Shown here one piece after another: positions 26,293 through 33,526 of a stretch of DNA of 52,821 bases. The translations under genes and the position numbers were made by a program. The notes under the pieces are model-generated. The model ran no database searches and was not told the DNA's origin. It worked only from the letters and a program-made list of their open reading frames with translations. Position 1 is the first letter of the stretch; every line of letters begins with the position of its first letter. Source of the DNA: Chitinophagaceae bacterium (GTDB lineage: Bacteria; Bacteroidota; Bacteroidia; Chitinophagales; Chitinophagaceae); NCBI GenBank assembly GCA_004173235.1, contig SEAC01000036.1:1-52821 (forward strand), in the 5' to 3' direction.

Positions 26293-27085
26293 GAAGAGCT
26301 TCCAGGGTCGCTCCGCTTTCGCGCCAGTGTTTGATGGAAGCTGCGCCGGCCGATTTCGACAATTTCATTCCTGCGGAATCATACACCAGTGGGTGATGTT
26401 CGAACGTGCACGCTTCGAACGAGGAGCAGCCCAGCACGCGGGCAAGGTATAGTTGCGCCCACGTGGAGTCGCGGAGGTCGGCCCCCCGAACAATGTAATC
26501 GACTTCAAAATGCACATCGTCTGCAAGCGAGCAGAGCTGGTAGGCTGGAAATCCATCTTTCTTGCGAACGATGAAATCGTGCTGCGCAGGGGGCAGCGTG
26601 CTTGCGCTGTGTGCGCCGTCCGGAAGCCGCATCCGCACTGCGACGCCCGGGTCGGTACGCAGGCGCCACGCAGCACCTAAGGTATGCAGGGGGATGTTTT
26701 TGTTACGGCAGGTGCCTGGATATCCCTCCGAAGCGTTCGACTGTAGCTGGCTGCGCGTGCAGGTGCACGCATATACCGCGTTTTGCGCCGCCAGTTGCCC
26801 GAGCATTTCAGAATACAGGTGCATACGCAAACGCTGCGACCAACATGCTTCGAAGTCGGCACTGCTGGCCGGTCCTTCGTTGGGATGGATGCGCAGGAAA
26901 TCGAGTGTGTCGAAAACGTCCTGGATGTATTCGGGGCGCACGCGTTCGCGGTCCATGTCGTCGATGCGAAGCAGGAGCGAAGCCCCTAACTCGCGCGCGC
27001 GGCGGGCAGTGTGGAGAAATGCGAGCGCGTTCCCGCTGTGGAGGTAGCCGCTCGGTGTGGGCGCTATGCGGGTGCGGATGGCCAT
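26261..27085 (-). CDS. gluQ: Glutamyl-Q tRNA(Asp) synthetase (GluRS paralogue)
   Basis: The 274-aa protein is a GluRS catalytic core without the anticodon-binding domain, the hallmark of GluQRS, which attaches glutamate to queuosine in tRNA-Asp. HSGN (16-19) is the HIGH-type motif, LRIDDMD (about 38-44) matches the LRIEDxD block, ACTCTR with YPGTCR forms the Cys zinc site, and KLSKS (near 248) is the KMSKS loop. It starts at 27085 where homology begins. A strong terminator hairpin lies 28 nt upstream in its leader. It is convergent with and overlaps the PorP gene. Queuosine biosynthesis genes are not in the window. Confidence 0.9.
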   Translation of the reverse strand: MAIRTRIAPTPSGYLHSGNALAFLHTARRARELGASLLLRIDDMDRERVRPEYIQDVFDTLDFLRIHPNEGPASSADFEACWSQRLRMHLYSEMLGQLAAQNAVYACTCTRSQLQSNASEGYPGTCRNKNIPLHTLGAAWRLRTDPGVAVRMRLPDGAHSASTLPPAQHDFIVRKKDGFPAYQLCSLADDVHFEVDYIVRGADLRDSTWAQLYLARVLGCSSFEACTFEHHPLVYDSAGMKLSKSAGAASIKHWRESGATLEALLRSTDNAFYP

Positions 27086-27112
27086 CGGCGGCAAAATGCG
27101 TCTTTTCGCCCG

Positions 27113-27143
27113 ATAAAAAAAGGCCCCCGTGGAGACGGGGGCC
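27113..27143 (-). terminator. Intrinsic terminator in the leader of gluQ
   Basis: GGCCCCCGT / ACGGGGGCC stem with a 4-nt loop, followed on the minus strand by seven T residues. It points towards gluQ and ends 28 nt before the gluQ ATG. No gene on the minus strand lies directly upstream, so it may attenuate gluQ or end an unseen small RNA. Confidence 0.8.
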
Positions 27144-27371
27144 GGTGCGCATTTCGTATGCACATGAGATGCTGCGAAGCTAAATGCTCGCAATGTGACT
27201 GAAGGTTAAAAAGGGTTAAGGCTTTTTTAACAGGGACGGCTGGTTTGTTAAAGGGATAATCGTTTTCCTGACGTATCGGCGGAGGTAAGTATTTATACCG
27301 GTCAGGCTGGCGTCTTTCCTGCCGCATTCGTCGTTAACAATCGGTAGCATGTTCTTTGCACCCACGACGCT
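27144..27371. other. Intergenic region between gluQ and the receiver-like gene
   Basis: No coding sequence supported. It contains a GTGCGCAT/ATGCAC inverted repeat (about 27148-27163), an A/T-rich hairpin GTTAAAAAG / CTTTTTTAAC (27205-27231), several TTAAC/GTTAA words and one GTATTTATAC word (27289-27298). It probably holds divergent promoters. Confidence 0.4.
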
Positions 27372-27743
27372 ATGAATACCCGAAAAATACTGATCGTAAC
27401 CGCCCGTCCCGAAGCCGTTAAAAGCTGGCCGTCGCAGTACGAGACCGTATTCGCCTCCAACGACGAAGCGGCCATCGAACTGGCACAGCGCCATCCGTTC
27501 GAGGCCGTGGTGCTCGACGGCACCGACCCGGCGATGAACAATGCGAAGTTGCGCGCCATCCTCCCGATCCTGCTTCCCGAGATCGCACTTTTCCAGGACG
27601 CAGGCCGCCCCGGAGCATCGGTGCAAACCGAGGTGCAGGAGCATTTCCGCCGGGAACGCAACGACCGCATCCGCCGCTATGTGCTGCTCGATGAGATCGA
27701 TGCCAGCAACGGCGCCAACCCGCCGGCATTTTCGGCCAACTAA
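27372..27743 (+). CDS. Small receiver-like protein
   Basis: The 123-aa protein begins RKILIVTARPEAV and has FEAVVLDGTDP (about 43-53), which resembles the first strand and phospho-acceptor region of response-regulator receiver domains. The usual acidic pair after strand 1 is absent (TA instead of DD) and I see no conserved Thr/Lys, so it would be an atypical or non-phosphorylated receiver. There is no output domain. A DsbA-like gene follows 52 bases downstream on the same strand and may be co-transcribed. The family assignment is tentative; it may be an unrelated alpha/beta protein. Confidence 0.55.
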   Translation: MNTRKILIVTARPEAVKSWPSQYETVFASNDEAAIELAQRHPFEAVVLDGTDPAMNNAKLRAILPILLPEIALFQDAGRPGASVQTEVQEHFRRERNDRIRRYVLLDEIDASNGANPPAFSAN

Positions 27744-27795
27744 ATCGCGCCACCGCAACCCTGTTGGGTGCGGCGCATCACTGAAAGGAATACGT

Positions 27796-28359
27796 ATGAA
27801 ACAAAAGGAAATAGTACCGGTCATCCCCACCAGGGAAATGTACCTCGGCGAGCCCAAAGCGCCGGTGCAGCTGGTGCTCTTCGGCGACTACGAGAGCGCG
27901 CCCACCGGTACCGTGCACGAACTGTTGCGCGGTCTGCTCGATGAATACCCGGAGCAGCTTCGTTACAGCTTCCGTCACTTCCCGCTTACCCGCCTGCATC
28001 AGAAGGCACACAAGGCTGCTGAAGCCGCTATCGGCGCGGCGCAGGAAGGAAAGTTCTGGGAAATGCACGAGCTGCTGTTTCGCCACCGTCTAACACTTGG
28101 AACGATCAGCCTTAAGGGTTATGCCCGAGAAGTAGGTGTGAAGAACAAGCACTTCCTCGACCAGCTGATCAATGGCGACTGGGGCTGGTACGTGCAGGAC
28201 GACCTCCGCGAGGGCATCCAGAAAGGGGTGCAAAACATCCCGGCACTGCTGGTAAACGGGCAATTGCTCACGCGGGAGCTGACGGCCCGGAATATCCGTG
28301 CGGCCATTGACGAAGCACTCGCCGCAAGGGAAAGTGCGGCAAAAAAGAAAAGAGCCTGA
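27796..28359 (+). CDS. DsbA-like thioredoxin-fold protein lacking the CxxC motif
   Basis: The 187-aa product follows the layout of the DsbA-type domain found alone or fused to NhaA antiporters: GEPKAPVQLVLFGDYE, an RHFPL block, a helical insert with KFWEMHELLF, and a cis-Pro loop (NIPALLVNG). Where the family has FGDFECPYCG, this protein has FGDYESAPTG, so both active-site cysteines are missing and it cannot be a thiol oxidoreductase by the usual mechanism. It has no signal peptide. The gene ends at a terminator whose hairpin is a CCGTAGAAATACGG word. Its role is unknown; a binding or chaperone function is possible. Confidence 0.82.
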   Translation: MKQKEIVPVIPTREMYLGEPKAPVQLVLFGDYESAPTGTVHELLRGLLDEYPEQLRYSFRHFPLTRLHQKAHKAAEAAIGAAQEGKFWEMHELLFRHRLTLGTISLKGYAREVGVKNKHFLDQLINGDWGWYVQDDLREGIQKGVQNIPALLVNGQLLTRELTARNIRAAIDEALAARESAAKKKRA

Positions 28360-28364
28360 TAATG

Positions 28365-28391
28365 ACGACCGTAGAAATACGGTCGTTTTTT
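28365..28391 (+). terminator. Intrinsic terminator built on the CCGTAGAAATACGG word
   Basis: A perfect 9-bp stem ACGACCGTA / TACGGTCGT with GAAA tetraloop is followed by TTTTTTA, 5 bases after the DsbA-like gene's stop. The 14-mer CCGTAGAAATACGG occupies 28369-28382. Confidence 0.9.
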
Positions 28392-28629
28392 ATGCGGCCT
28401 CGTTCCGTTCGATGGCGCTGCGAAACTGCGGCTCTGCCTGTGTTACGTAGGAGGGAAGGTTCATGGGGATGATGACCCACGCACCGCGCTCGTCCTGCCG
28501 CATCCGGAACACCGTATGCTGGTGCCAATCCGAAAAATGCACATGGTAGCTCAAAGGGAGGTCTGGATGAAAGATCCGTTTGAACTGGTAGGTGACCTGG
28601 TCGATAATGATGTTGAATTCTTCCTGCAT
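28390..28629 (-). CDS. Small hypothetical protein
   Basis: The 79-aa product has no family I recognise. It shows alternating hydrophobic strands (FNIIIDQVTYQFKRIF and SYHVHFSDWHQHTVFRM), ending in a charged helix, and no signal peptide. Its His/Trp-rich centre and compact length suggest a small beta-sheet domain. It is 97 bases downstream of the reductase gene on the same strand. Its stop codon overlaps the T-run of the terminator at 28365-28391. Confidence 0.6.
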   Translation of the reverse strand: MQEEFNIIIDQVTYQFKRIFHPDLPLSYHVHFSDWHQHTVFRMRQDERGAWVIIPMNLPSYVTQAEPQFRSAIERNEAA

Positions 28630-28726
28630 GCCTCACTTTTGTCCGGCCCCAAAACTAGCCGATACCATCCGTTTCGCGTGCCGTATTACTACGCCGTATT
28701 TTCTCGATGAGCTTCGGAAAAAAATA

Positions 28727-29797
28727 CTAGAGATCTTCCAGTAAAGTTCCCATATCCGTGTCGTCGAAGCGGAGCGTTACGGGCCCATCCTGCGGGAAGG
28801 CGCTGCAGGGGAGCGTAAGGCCGCAAGCGAGATCGGCTTCGGTAAGCACCTCATTGCGCGCGAGCCACGTGTGGCCTTCCACGCATCGCGCCACACAGCT
28901 GGCACAACGGCCCAAACCGCAACTATAGGGAAGCTCCAAACCTGCTTCCAGTGCGGATTTCAGTATGCTGTCGGGCCTGCCCGCCGTGAAGCGGTAGCCA
29001 CGTCCCTGCCAATACACGCGCACCTCGTAGCGGCCGCTATCGGGTGGCGCCAGCGGCGGAGGGGACGGCCTCAACGGGATAAAATCTTCGCGGCGGATCC
29101 GGTCGGCGGGAAAGCCTTCGCCCCGCAACACGTAGCTGCACATCCGCATATAGGCCTCCGGCCCGCAGGTATAAAACCAGGTATGTTCCGCCGATGCGCC
29201 TTCTTCCTGCAGCAATTCGAGCAGCAGCTCGCGGTTGAGGTGCGCGCGGCGCAGCACCGGGTCGTCGCTAAAAAGCAGGTGCAGGCGGAAGCGGCCGGGA
29301 AAGTCGATCGCCAGTTGGCCGATCTCCTTTATCAATGCCGCTCTTGCGCGGTTGTGGTTGCTGTAAACCAGCACCACTTCCGTGTGCGCGTGCTGCAGCA
29401 GCGCTGCGCGCAGCAGGGCATACACCGGGGTGATTCCGCTGCCGGCGGCCAGTAGAAATACCTGTTTCGGTTCATCGCCGGCAGGCAGCACAAACAGGCC
29501 TGCGGCGCCGATGCACTCCAGCACCGTACCGGGTGCGGCCTCGTCGCACAGGTACCGCGAGAAAAGGCCGTTATCGATGCGGCGGACGCCGATGGATGCG
29601 CTGTCATCGAGCCCGGGCACGGATAGCAGCGAGTAAGAGCGGCGCACTTCCTCGCCGTTGAAGCGGTGGGTGAACGTCAGGAACTGGCCTGCAACGGAGC
29701 GTAGCCCCGGCTGGGGTGCAAAGGTGAAACGAAAGAAGCCGGGCACGAGTTCCTCCTTGTGCACAATGGTGAGTGAGAACGATGGGCGGCCCCGCAT
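28727..29797 (-). CDS. FAD/NAD(P)-binding 2Fe-2S oxidoreductase (PaaE-like)
   Basis: The 356-aa electron-transfer protein has three domains: an FAD-binding beta barrel (about 1-105; RRSYSLLSVPG matches the RxYS FAD motif), a NAD(P)-binding domain (about 110-240; LLAAGSGITPVYALL and YTCGPEAYM), and a C-terminal plant-type ferredoxin domain (about 260-356) with C-x4-C-x2-C in YSCGLGRCASC and the fourth Cys in LPCSAFP. This order matches PaaE/HmpA-type reductases that feed electrons to oxygenases or desaturases. No paa genes lie nearby, so the partner is unknown. A 35-codon membrane-peptide gene ends 19 bases upstream. Confidence 0.9.
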   Translation of the reverse strand: MRGRPSFSLTIVHKEELVPGFFRFTFAPQPGLRSVAGQFLTFTHRFNGEEVRRSYSLLSVPGLDDSASIGVRRIDNGLFSRYLCDEAAPGTVLECIGAAGLFVLPAGDEPKQVFLLAAGSGITPVYALLRAALLQHAHTEVVLVYSNHNRARAALIKEIGQLAIDFPGRFRLHLLFSDDPVLRRAHLNRELLLELLQEEGASAEHTWFYTCGPEAYMRMCSYVLRGEGFPADRIRREDFIPLRPSPPPLAPPDSGRYEVRVYWQGRGYRFTAGRPDSILKSALEAGLELPYSCGLGRCASCVARCVEGHTWLARNEVLTEADLACGLTLPCSAFPQDGPVTLRFDDTDMGTLLEDL

Positions 29798-29816
29798 TAC
29801 CTAAAAATAAGAAGCG

Positions 29817-29924
29817 TCAGCCACGCCGCAGCAGGACGGCCACACCGATGGTAAATGCCATGATGAGCGCGAGGGTAAGGAGCAGGTAGAGCGTCCGTTT
29901 CCGGTCGCGGGGTCGGGTAGGCAT
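29817..29924 (-). CDS. Very small single-span membrane protein
   Basis: A 35-aa ORF, too short for routine calling: basic N-terminus (MPTRPRDRKR), one membrane helix (about 12-31) and terminal RRG. It lies 19 bases upstream of the reductase gene on the same strand and overlaps no other gene. Its simple topology is typical of small inner-membrane proteins that modulate larger complexes. Coding potential rests on this topology and position only. Confidence 0.45.
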   Translation of the reverse strand: MPTRPRDRKRTLYLLLTLALIMAFTIGVAVLLRRG

Positions 29925-30006
29925 AGCGGGTAGAATTGCCGGGTTGTTAAAGATAAGGGCCTGCGCGGCGGCCCCAGCCGAATGGCGTATCTTCGAAGGT
30001 ACGCTT

Positions 30007-32046
30007 ATGAGATCGCTATTCCTGCTCCTGTTGCTGCTTTCGGCAGCTTTTTCCCATGCCCAACGCGTTGTTTCCGGTGCAGTTCCGGCCTGGGTAACGC
30101 GCACACCCATTCATTACGAAGCCAGCGGTCTCGAAGACGGCGCCGATGACGGCTACATCGACCTTTGCTTTGAAAAACAGGTGTCGGTAGGCGCACAGAC
30201 CGTATTTATACGGACAGCCAAGAAAGTGCTCACGGACGCCGGTGTGCAAAATGCGTCGGAAGTGGAAGTGGACTACGATCCGAGCTACCAGAAGCTTTTG
30301 TTTCACGCCGTGCTGCTGCGCCGCGGTGGCAAGATCATCGACAAGCTGCAGCCCGCGCGCTTCCAGGTGTTGCGCCAGGAGCGCGAGCGCTCGGCGCACC
30401 TGTACAATGGAATGCTGACGGCGCTGCTCGTGCTCGAAGATGTGCGGCAAGGTGATGTGATCGAGTATAGCTACAGCCTGCAGGGCTTCAACCCGGTTTT
30501 CACCGGCCGCTTTGCCACGCAGTTCGATGCGGGTTTCAGCGTTCCCGTTTATACTACTTACTACAAACTACTCGCGCCTGCCGGACGCAAGCTCTCGGTG
30601 CGCAATCGTGGTGAGGTGCCCGCAGCGCAGCCCGTAAGCTTTGCAGGGGAGCAGGGTTGGGAATGGTCGATCAACAACACTAAGGCATTGCAGGTGGAAG
30701 ACCGGGTGCCAGGTTGGTTCAACCCGTACCCCGGCATTGAAATAAGCGAATGGGCCAGCTGGAAAGAGGTGGTGGATTGGGCCTGCACGCTCTTTCCGAA
30801 CGTGCAGTCGACATCGATTGAAAAACTGGCAGCGGGCTGGAAGGCGCGCTACGCAACGGATGCAGAACGTACGGTTGCTGCCCTTCGTTTTGTTGAGGAA
30901 GAAGTACGTTACCTGGGCGTCGAGATGGGCACCGCCTCGCACCGTCCCAACGATCCGTCGCGCGTGCTGGCGCAACGCTTCGGCGATTGCAAGGACAAAT
31001 CATACCTGCTGTGCACACTGCTGCGCACAATGGGCATCGAAGCATGGCCCGTGCTCACCAACACCGCCGACAAGCATGCAGTGACAACGTGGCTGCCCAC
31101 CCCGCTGGCCTTCGACCACTGTACGGTGCAGGCGCGCGTTGGAGGCAGAACATATTGGTTCGATCCTACTATTACGGGTCAGCGCGGCACGCTCAGCTCG
31201 ATCAGTTATCCCGACTACCAGGTGGGACTAGTGGTGCGCGCTGGCGATGCGGGTTTCAGCGATGTTGCGCTTCAGGACGATGGCCGCATTGATGTGACCG
31301 AGAAGTTTATTGTTACCGACTTCGATGGACGTGGACGCATGGAAGTAACCTCGGTGTATACGGGCTCCTGGGCCGATGCCAACCGCGATGCCTTTCGCAG
31401 CAGTAAGCGCGCCGACAAGCTGAAACAATACCAGGATTATTACGCCGCTTATTTCGATAAAGTAAAAGCCGACAGCATTCGGTACGTAGATGACGAAACA
31501 GCCAACCGTTTTACGGTGCTGGAATATTACACCGTCGGCGATGTATGGAAGAAGGATGCCGAAGGAAAGCGTCGGTTGTCGCTTTACCCTTTCGTGATCA
31601 ATGCCTACCTGCACAAGCCGAGCGATGTAGATCGCAAGATGCCTTTTTCGCTGGTGTACCCGGCACGCATCAGGGAGCGCGTGGAAGTGGAGCTGCCGGA
31701 GGACTGGCCGATCGAATCGTTTGATGAAGTATATACCGGGCCGGGCTTCACCCTTGCTGCTTCGGGCAACTCGAAGGGCAGCCGCGTGGCCTTGAGCTAC
31801 AGCTACGAAACCACCCGCGATCACGTGGAGCCTTCGGAGATCGATGCGTACATGACCGCATACCGGCGCGCCGACGACAACGTGGGCTATAGCCTTACGT
31901 ACGGCGGCGATGACACGGTGGCGCGCACCACGACGCGCAAGAAAAAACACGACACCGATGCTTCGAAAGACCTGTTCCCGGTGCTTTACGTGGCATTGGG
32001 GCTTGCGGTGTTCATCACGTGGGCCGTGCGGCGCAACAACCGGTAA
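30007..32046 (+). CDS. DUF3857 / transglutaminase-like envelope protein
   Basis: The 679-aa protein has a signal peptide (cleavage near FSHAQ), an N-terminal DUF3857 beta-rich domain (about 45-210), a transglutaminase-like cysteine-protease fold (about 265-375) with Cys in RFGDCKDKSYLL, His in AFDHCTV and Asp in YWFDPT, then a DUF3858-like domain and a C-terminal membrane helix (about 655-675, VLYVALGLAVFITW) with a basic tail. Such proteins are anchored in the envelope; the catalytic triad is complete, so it may be an active peptidase or transglutaminase, but no substrate is known. ATG 30007 is chosen for its signal peptide; TATCTTCG (29989-29996) is a near-match -7 box. Confidence 0.9.
   Translation: MRSLFLLLLLLSAAFSHAQRVVSGAVPAWVTRTPIHYEASGLEDGADDGYIDLCFEKQVSVGAQTVFIRTAKKVLTDAGVQNASEVEVDYDPSYQKLLFHAVLLRRGGKIIDKLQPARFQVLRQERERSAHLYNGMLTALLVLEDVRQGDVIEYSYSLQGFNPVFTGRFATQFDAGFSVPVYTTYYKLLAPAGRKLSVRNRGEVPAAQPVSFAGEQGWEWSINNTKALQVEDRVPGWFNPYPGIEISEWASWKEVVDWACTLFPNVQSTSIEKLAAGWKARYATDAERTVAALRFVEEEVRYLGVEMGTASHRPNDPSRVLAQRFGDCKDKSYLLCTLLRTMGIEAWPVLTNTADKHAVTTWLPTPLAFDHCTVQARVGGRTYWFDPTITGQRGTLSSISYPDYQVGLVVRAGDAGFSDVALQDDGRIDVTEKFIVTDFDGRGRMEVTSVYTGSWADANRDAFRSSKRADKLKQYQDYYAAYFDKVKADSIRYVDDETANRFTVLEYYTVGDVWKKDAEGKRRLSLYPFVINAYLHKPSDVDRKMPFSLVYPARIRERVEVELPEDWPIESFDEVYTGPGFTLAASGNSKGSRVALSYSYETTRDHVEPSEIDAYMTAYRRADDNVGYSLTYGGDDTVARTTTRKKKHDTDASKDLFPVLYVALGLAVFITWAVRRNNR
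30200..30213. repeat. CCGTATTTATACGG palindromic word
   Basis: Perfect inverted 5-bp arms around TTTA, inside the DUF3857 gene, read as VFIR. Same family as the copies at 4138, 27289 and 43636. Confidence 0.6.
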
Positions 32047-32128
32047 AAGCACATTAGCACAATCTTCACAGCTGCCGCGCCTACATTCGGGTGGGCGCTG
32101 CGTTAACAGTGTCATACCTGACGTTCGC

Positions 32129-32650
32129 ATGAAATACTTCATCCTCTTTGTACTGGCCGCCGCATCGCTCACTGCGCAAGCGCAGATTACGCGCACCGGT
32201 TCGGCGGTTCCGGCTGCGGAGGCGCAGGCCGCGCTGGATCTGCACAATAGCTATCGTGCCGAGGTGAACGTGGCGCCGCTGCGCTGGTCGGAAAGGCTGG
32301 CTGCCTTTGCGCAGGCCTGGGCGGCGCAGCAGGTGAAGAATGGATGCCGGATGCAGCACCGTCCTTCGACCGGCACCTGGGCACAGCAATACGGCGAGAA
32401 CATCTTCTGGGGCAATGGCCGCTACTTCAATGCGAGTGATGCCAGCAATGCGTGGTATGGCGAAAAGAAAGATTTCCGCTACGGTCCCATCAACGAAAGC
32501 AACTACCTGCAGGTGGGTCATTATACGCAGATGGTTTGGAGCACTTCCACCGAAGTGGGCATAGGTGCTGCGCGCTGCAGCAATGGTGCCTGGATCATCG
32601 TGGCCAATTACAGCCCGCGCGGCAATGTGGTTTCCGTTAAGCCTTATTAG
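32129..32650 (+). CDS. Secreted CAP-domain (SCP/PR-1) protein
   Basis: The 173-aa exported protein has a signal peptide (cleavage near LTAQAQ) and one CAP domain: LDLHNSYRAEV (about 36-46) at the start, GENIFWG (about 89-95), the CAP1 signature GHYTQMVW (about 130-137), and ANYSPRGNV (CAP2) at the end. The paired His/Glu residues typical of the CAP cavity are present. Bacterial CAP proteins are of uncertain function; lipid or peptide binding has been proposed. The start is at 32129 (MKYFILFV); the longer frame to 31910 lies within the upstream gene. It follows the DUF3857 gene by 82 bases. Confidence 0.9.
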   Translation: MKYFILFVLAAASLTAQAQITRTGSAVPAAEAQAALDLHNSYRAEVNVAPLRWSERLAAFAQAWAAQQVKNGCRMQHRPSTGTWAQQYGENIFWGNGRYFNASDASNAWYGEKKDFRYGPINESNYLQVGHYTQMVWSTSTEVGIGAARCSNGAWIIVANYSPRGNVVSVKPY

Positions 32651-32655
32651 CTTGA

Positions 32656-32747
32656 GCCGTCAGCGGTGAGCCATGTGCGCCAGAGGGGAGTTTGATGTAG
32701 TGGTGACCGCGGGGATGCTCACGGTTGACGGCTTACGGCTGACGTTG
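32656..32747. repeat. 8-bp-period array, GACGGCTT family, with inverted flank
   Basis: GCCGTCAGCGGTGAGC (32656-32671) is an inverted, imperfect copy of GCTCACGGTTGACGGC (32717-32732), which continues as further octamers (TTACGGCT, GACGTTGC). The array ends just before TATCTTCC (32751-32758), a weak -7-like box upstream of the TMEM175-like gene. Confidence 0.55.
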
Positions 32748-32775
32748 CCGTATCTTCCCCATCCAAAGCGGCGGT

Positions 32776-33366
32776 ATGGGAAAAGGCAGGCTCGAAGCAT
32801 TCAGCGATGGCGTTCTGGCCATCATCATCACGATCATGGTATTGGAGCTGCACGTGCCGCACGGCGCGCAGCTGGCGGACCTGAAACCGTTGCTTCCCGT
32901 GGCGCTCGGCTACATCCTGAGCTTTATTTATGTAGGCATTTACTGGAACAATCACCACCACCTGTTGCAGGCGGCGCAGCACACCAATGGCCGTGTGCTG
33001 TGGGCCAACGCGCACCTGCTGTTCTGGCTTTCGCTGATCCCGTTCACCACGGCCTGGATGGGCGAGCACCCGGGTGCGCCGGCGCCGGTGGCGATCTATG
33101 GCGTGGTGCTTTTTGGTGCCGGTCTTGCCTATTACATCCTTACACTCACGCTGGTGCACGCACATAGCCGTGAGTCGGTGCTGGCGCGGTCGATCGGCCG
33201 CGATGGCAAGGGATTGTTGTCGGTGCTGTTGTATGCGCTTGCCATCGGCGGGGCGTTCATCAGCGTCTGGATCAGCCATTTCCTGTACATCGTCGTTGCT
33301 GTCATCTGGTTCGTCCCCGACCGCCGCATCGAGCGCCGCCTGGGCCACGACGAGCCGCATTCCTGA
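32776..33366 (+). CDS. TMEM175-like (DUF1211) potassium channel
   Basis: The 196-aa membrane protein starts with the family signature RLEAFSDGVLAIIITIMVLE (5-24), the RxxxFSDG motif of TMEM175 channels, in which the first helix lines the potassium pore. About five further hydrophobic segments follow. Bacterial members are six-helix subunits that assemble as tetramers and conduct K+. Regulation is not evident; a degenerate octamer array lies directly upstream. The gene is alone between the CAP-domain gene and the giant adhesin. Confidence 0.9.
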   Translation: MGKGRLEAFSDGVLAIIITIMVLELHVPHGAQLADLKPLLPVALGYILSFIYVGIYWNNHHHLLQAAQHTNGRVLWANAHLLFWLSLIPFTTAWMGEHPGAPAPVAIYGVVLFGAGLAYYILTLTLVHAHSRESVLARSIGRDGKGLLSVLLYALAIGGAFISVWISHFLYIVVAVIWFVPDRRIERRLGHDEPHS

Positions 33367-33526
33367 CGCACCGTATTTCTACAATGCGCTGATTCTCAAT
33401 ACAACCGTCGTTTTTGACAGTTGGTCGCCCTTCCATGCCCGGTCGTCGGCAAAAATTGAGTAATTTGCAGCCCGTAGCCTCTGGAAACCAACTGCCCCTT
33501 TCTGCTTACCACCAACTGAACCGCTT

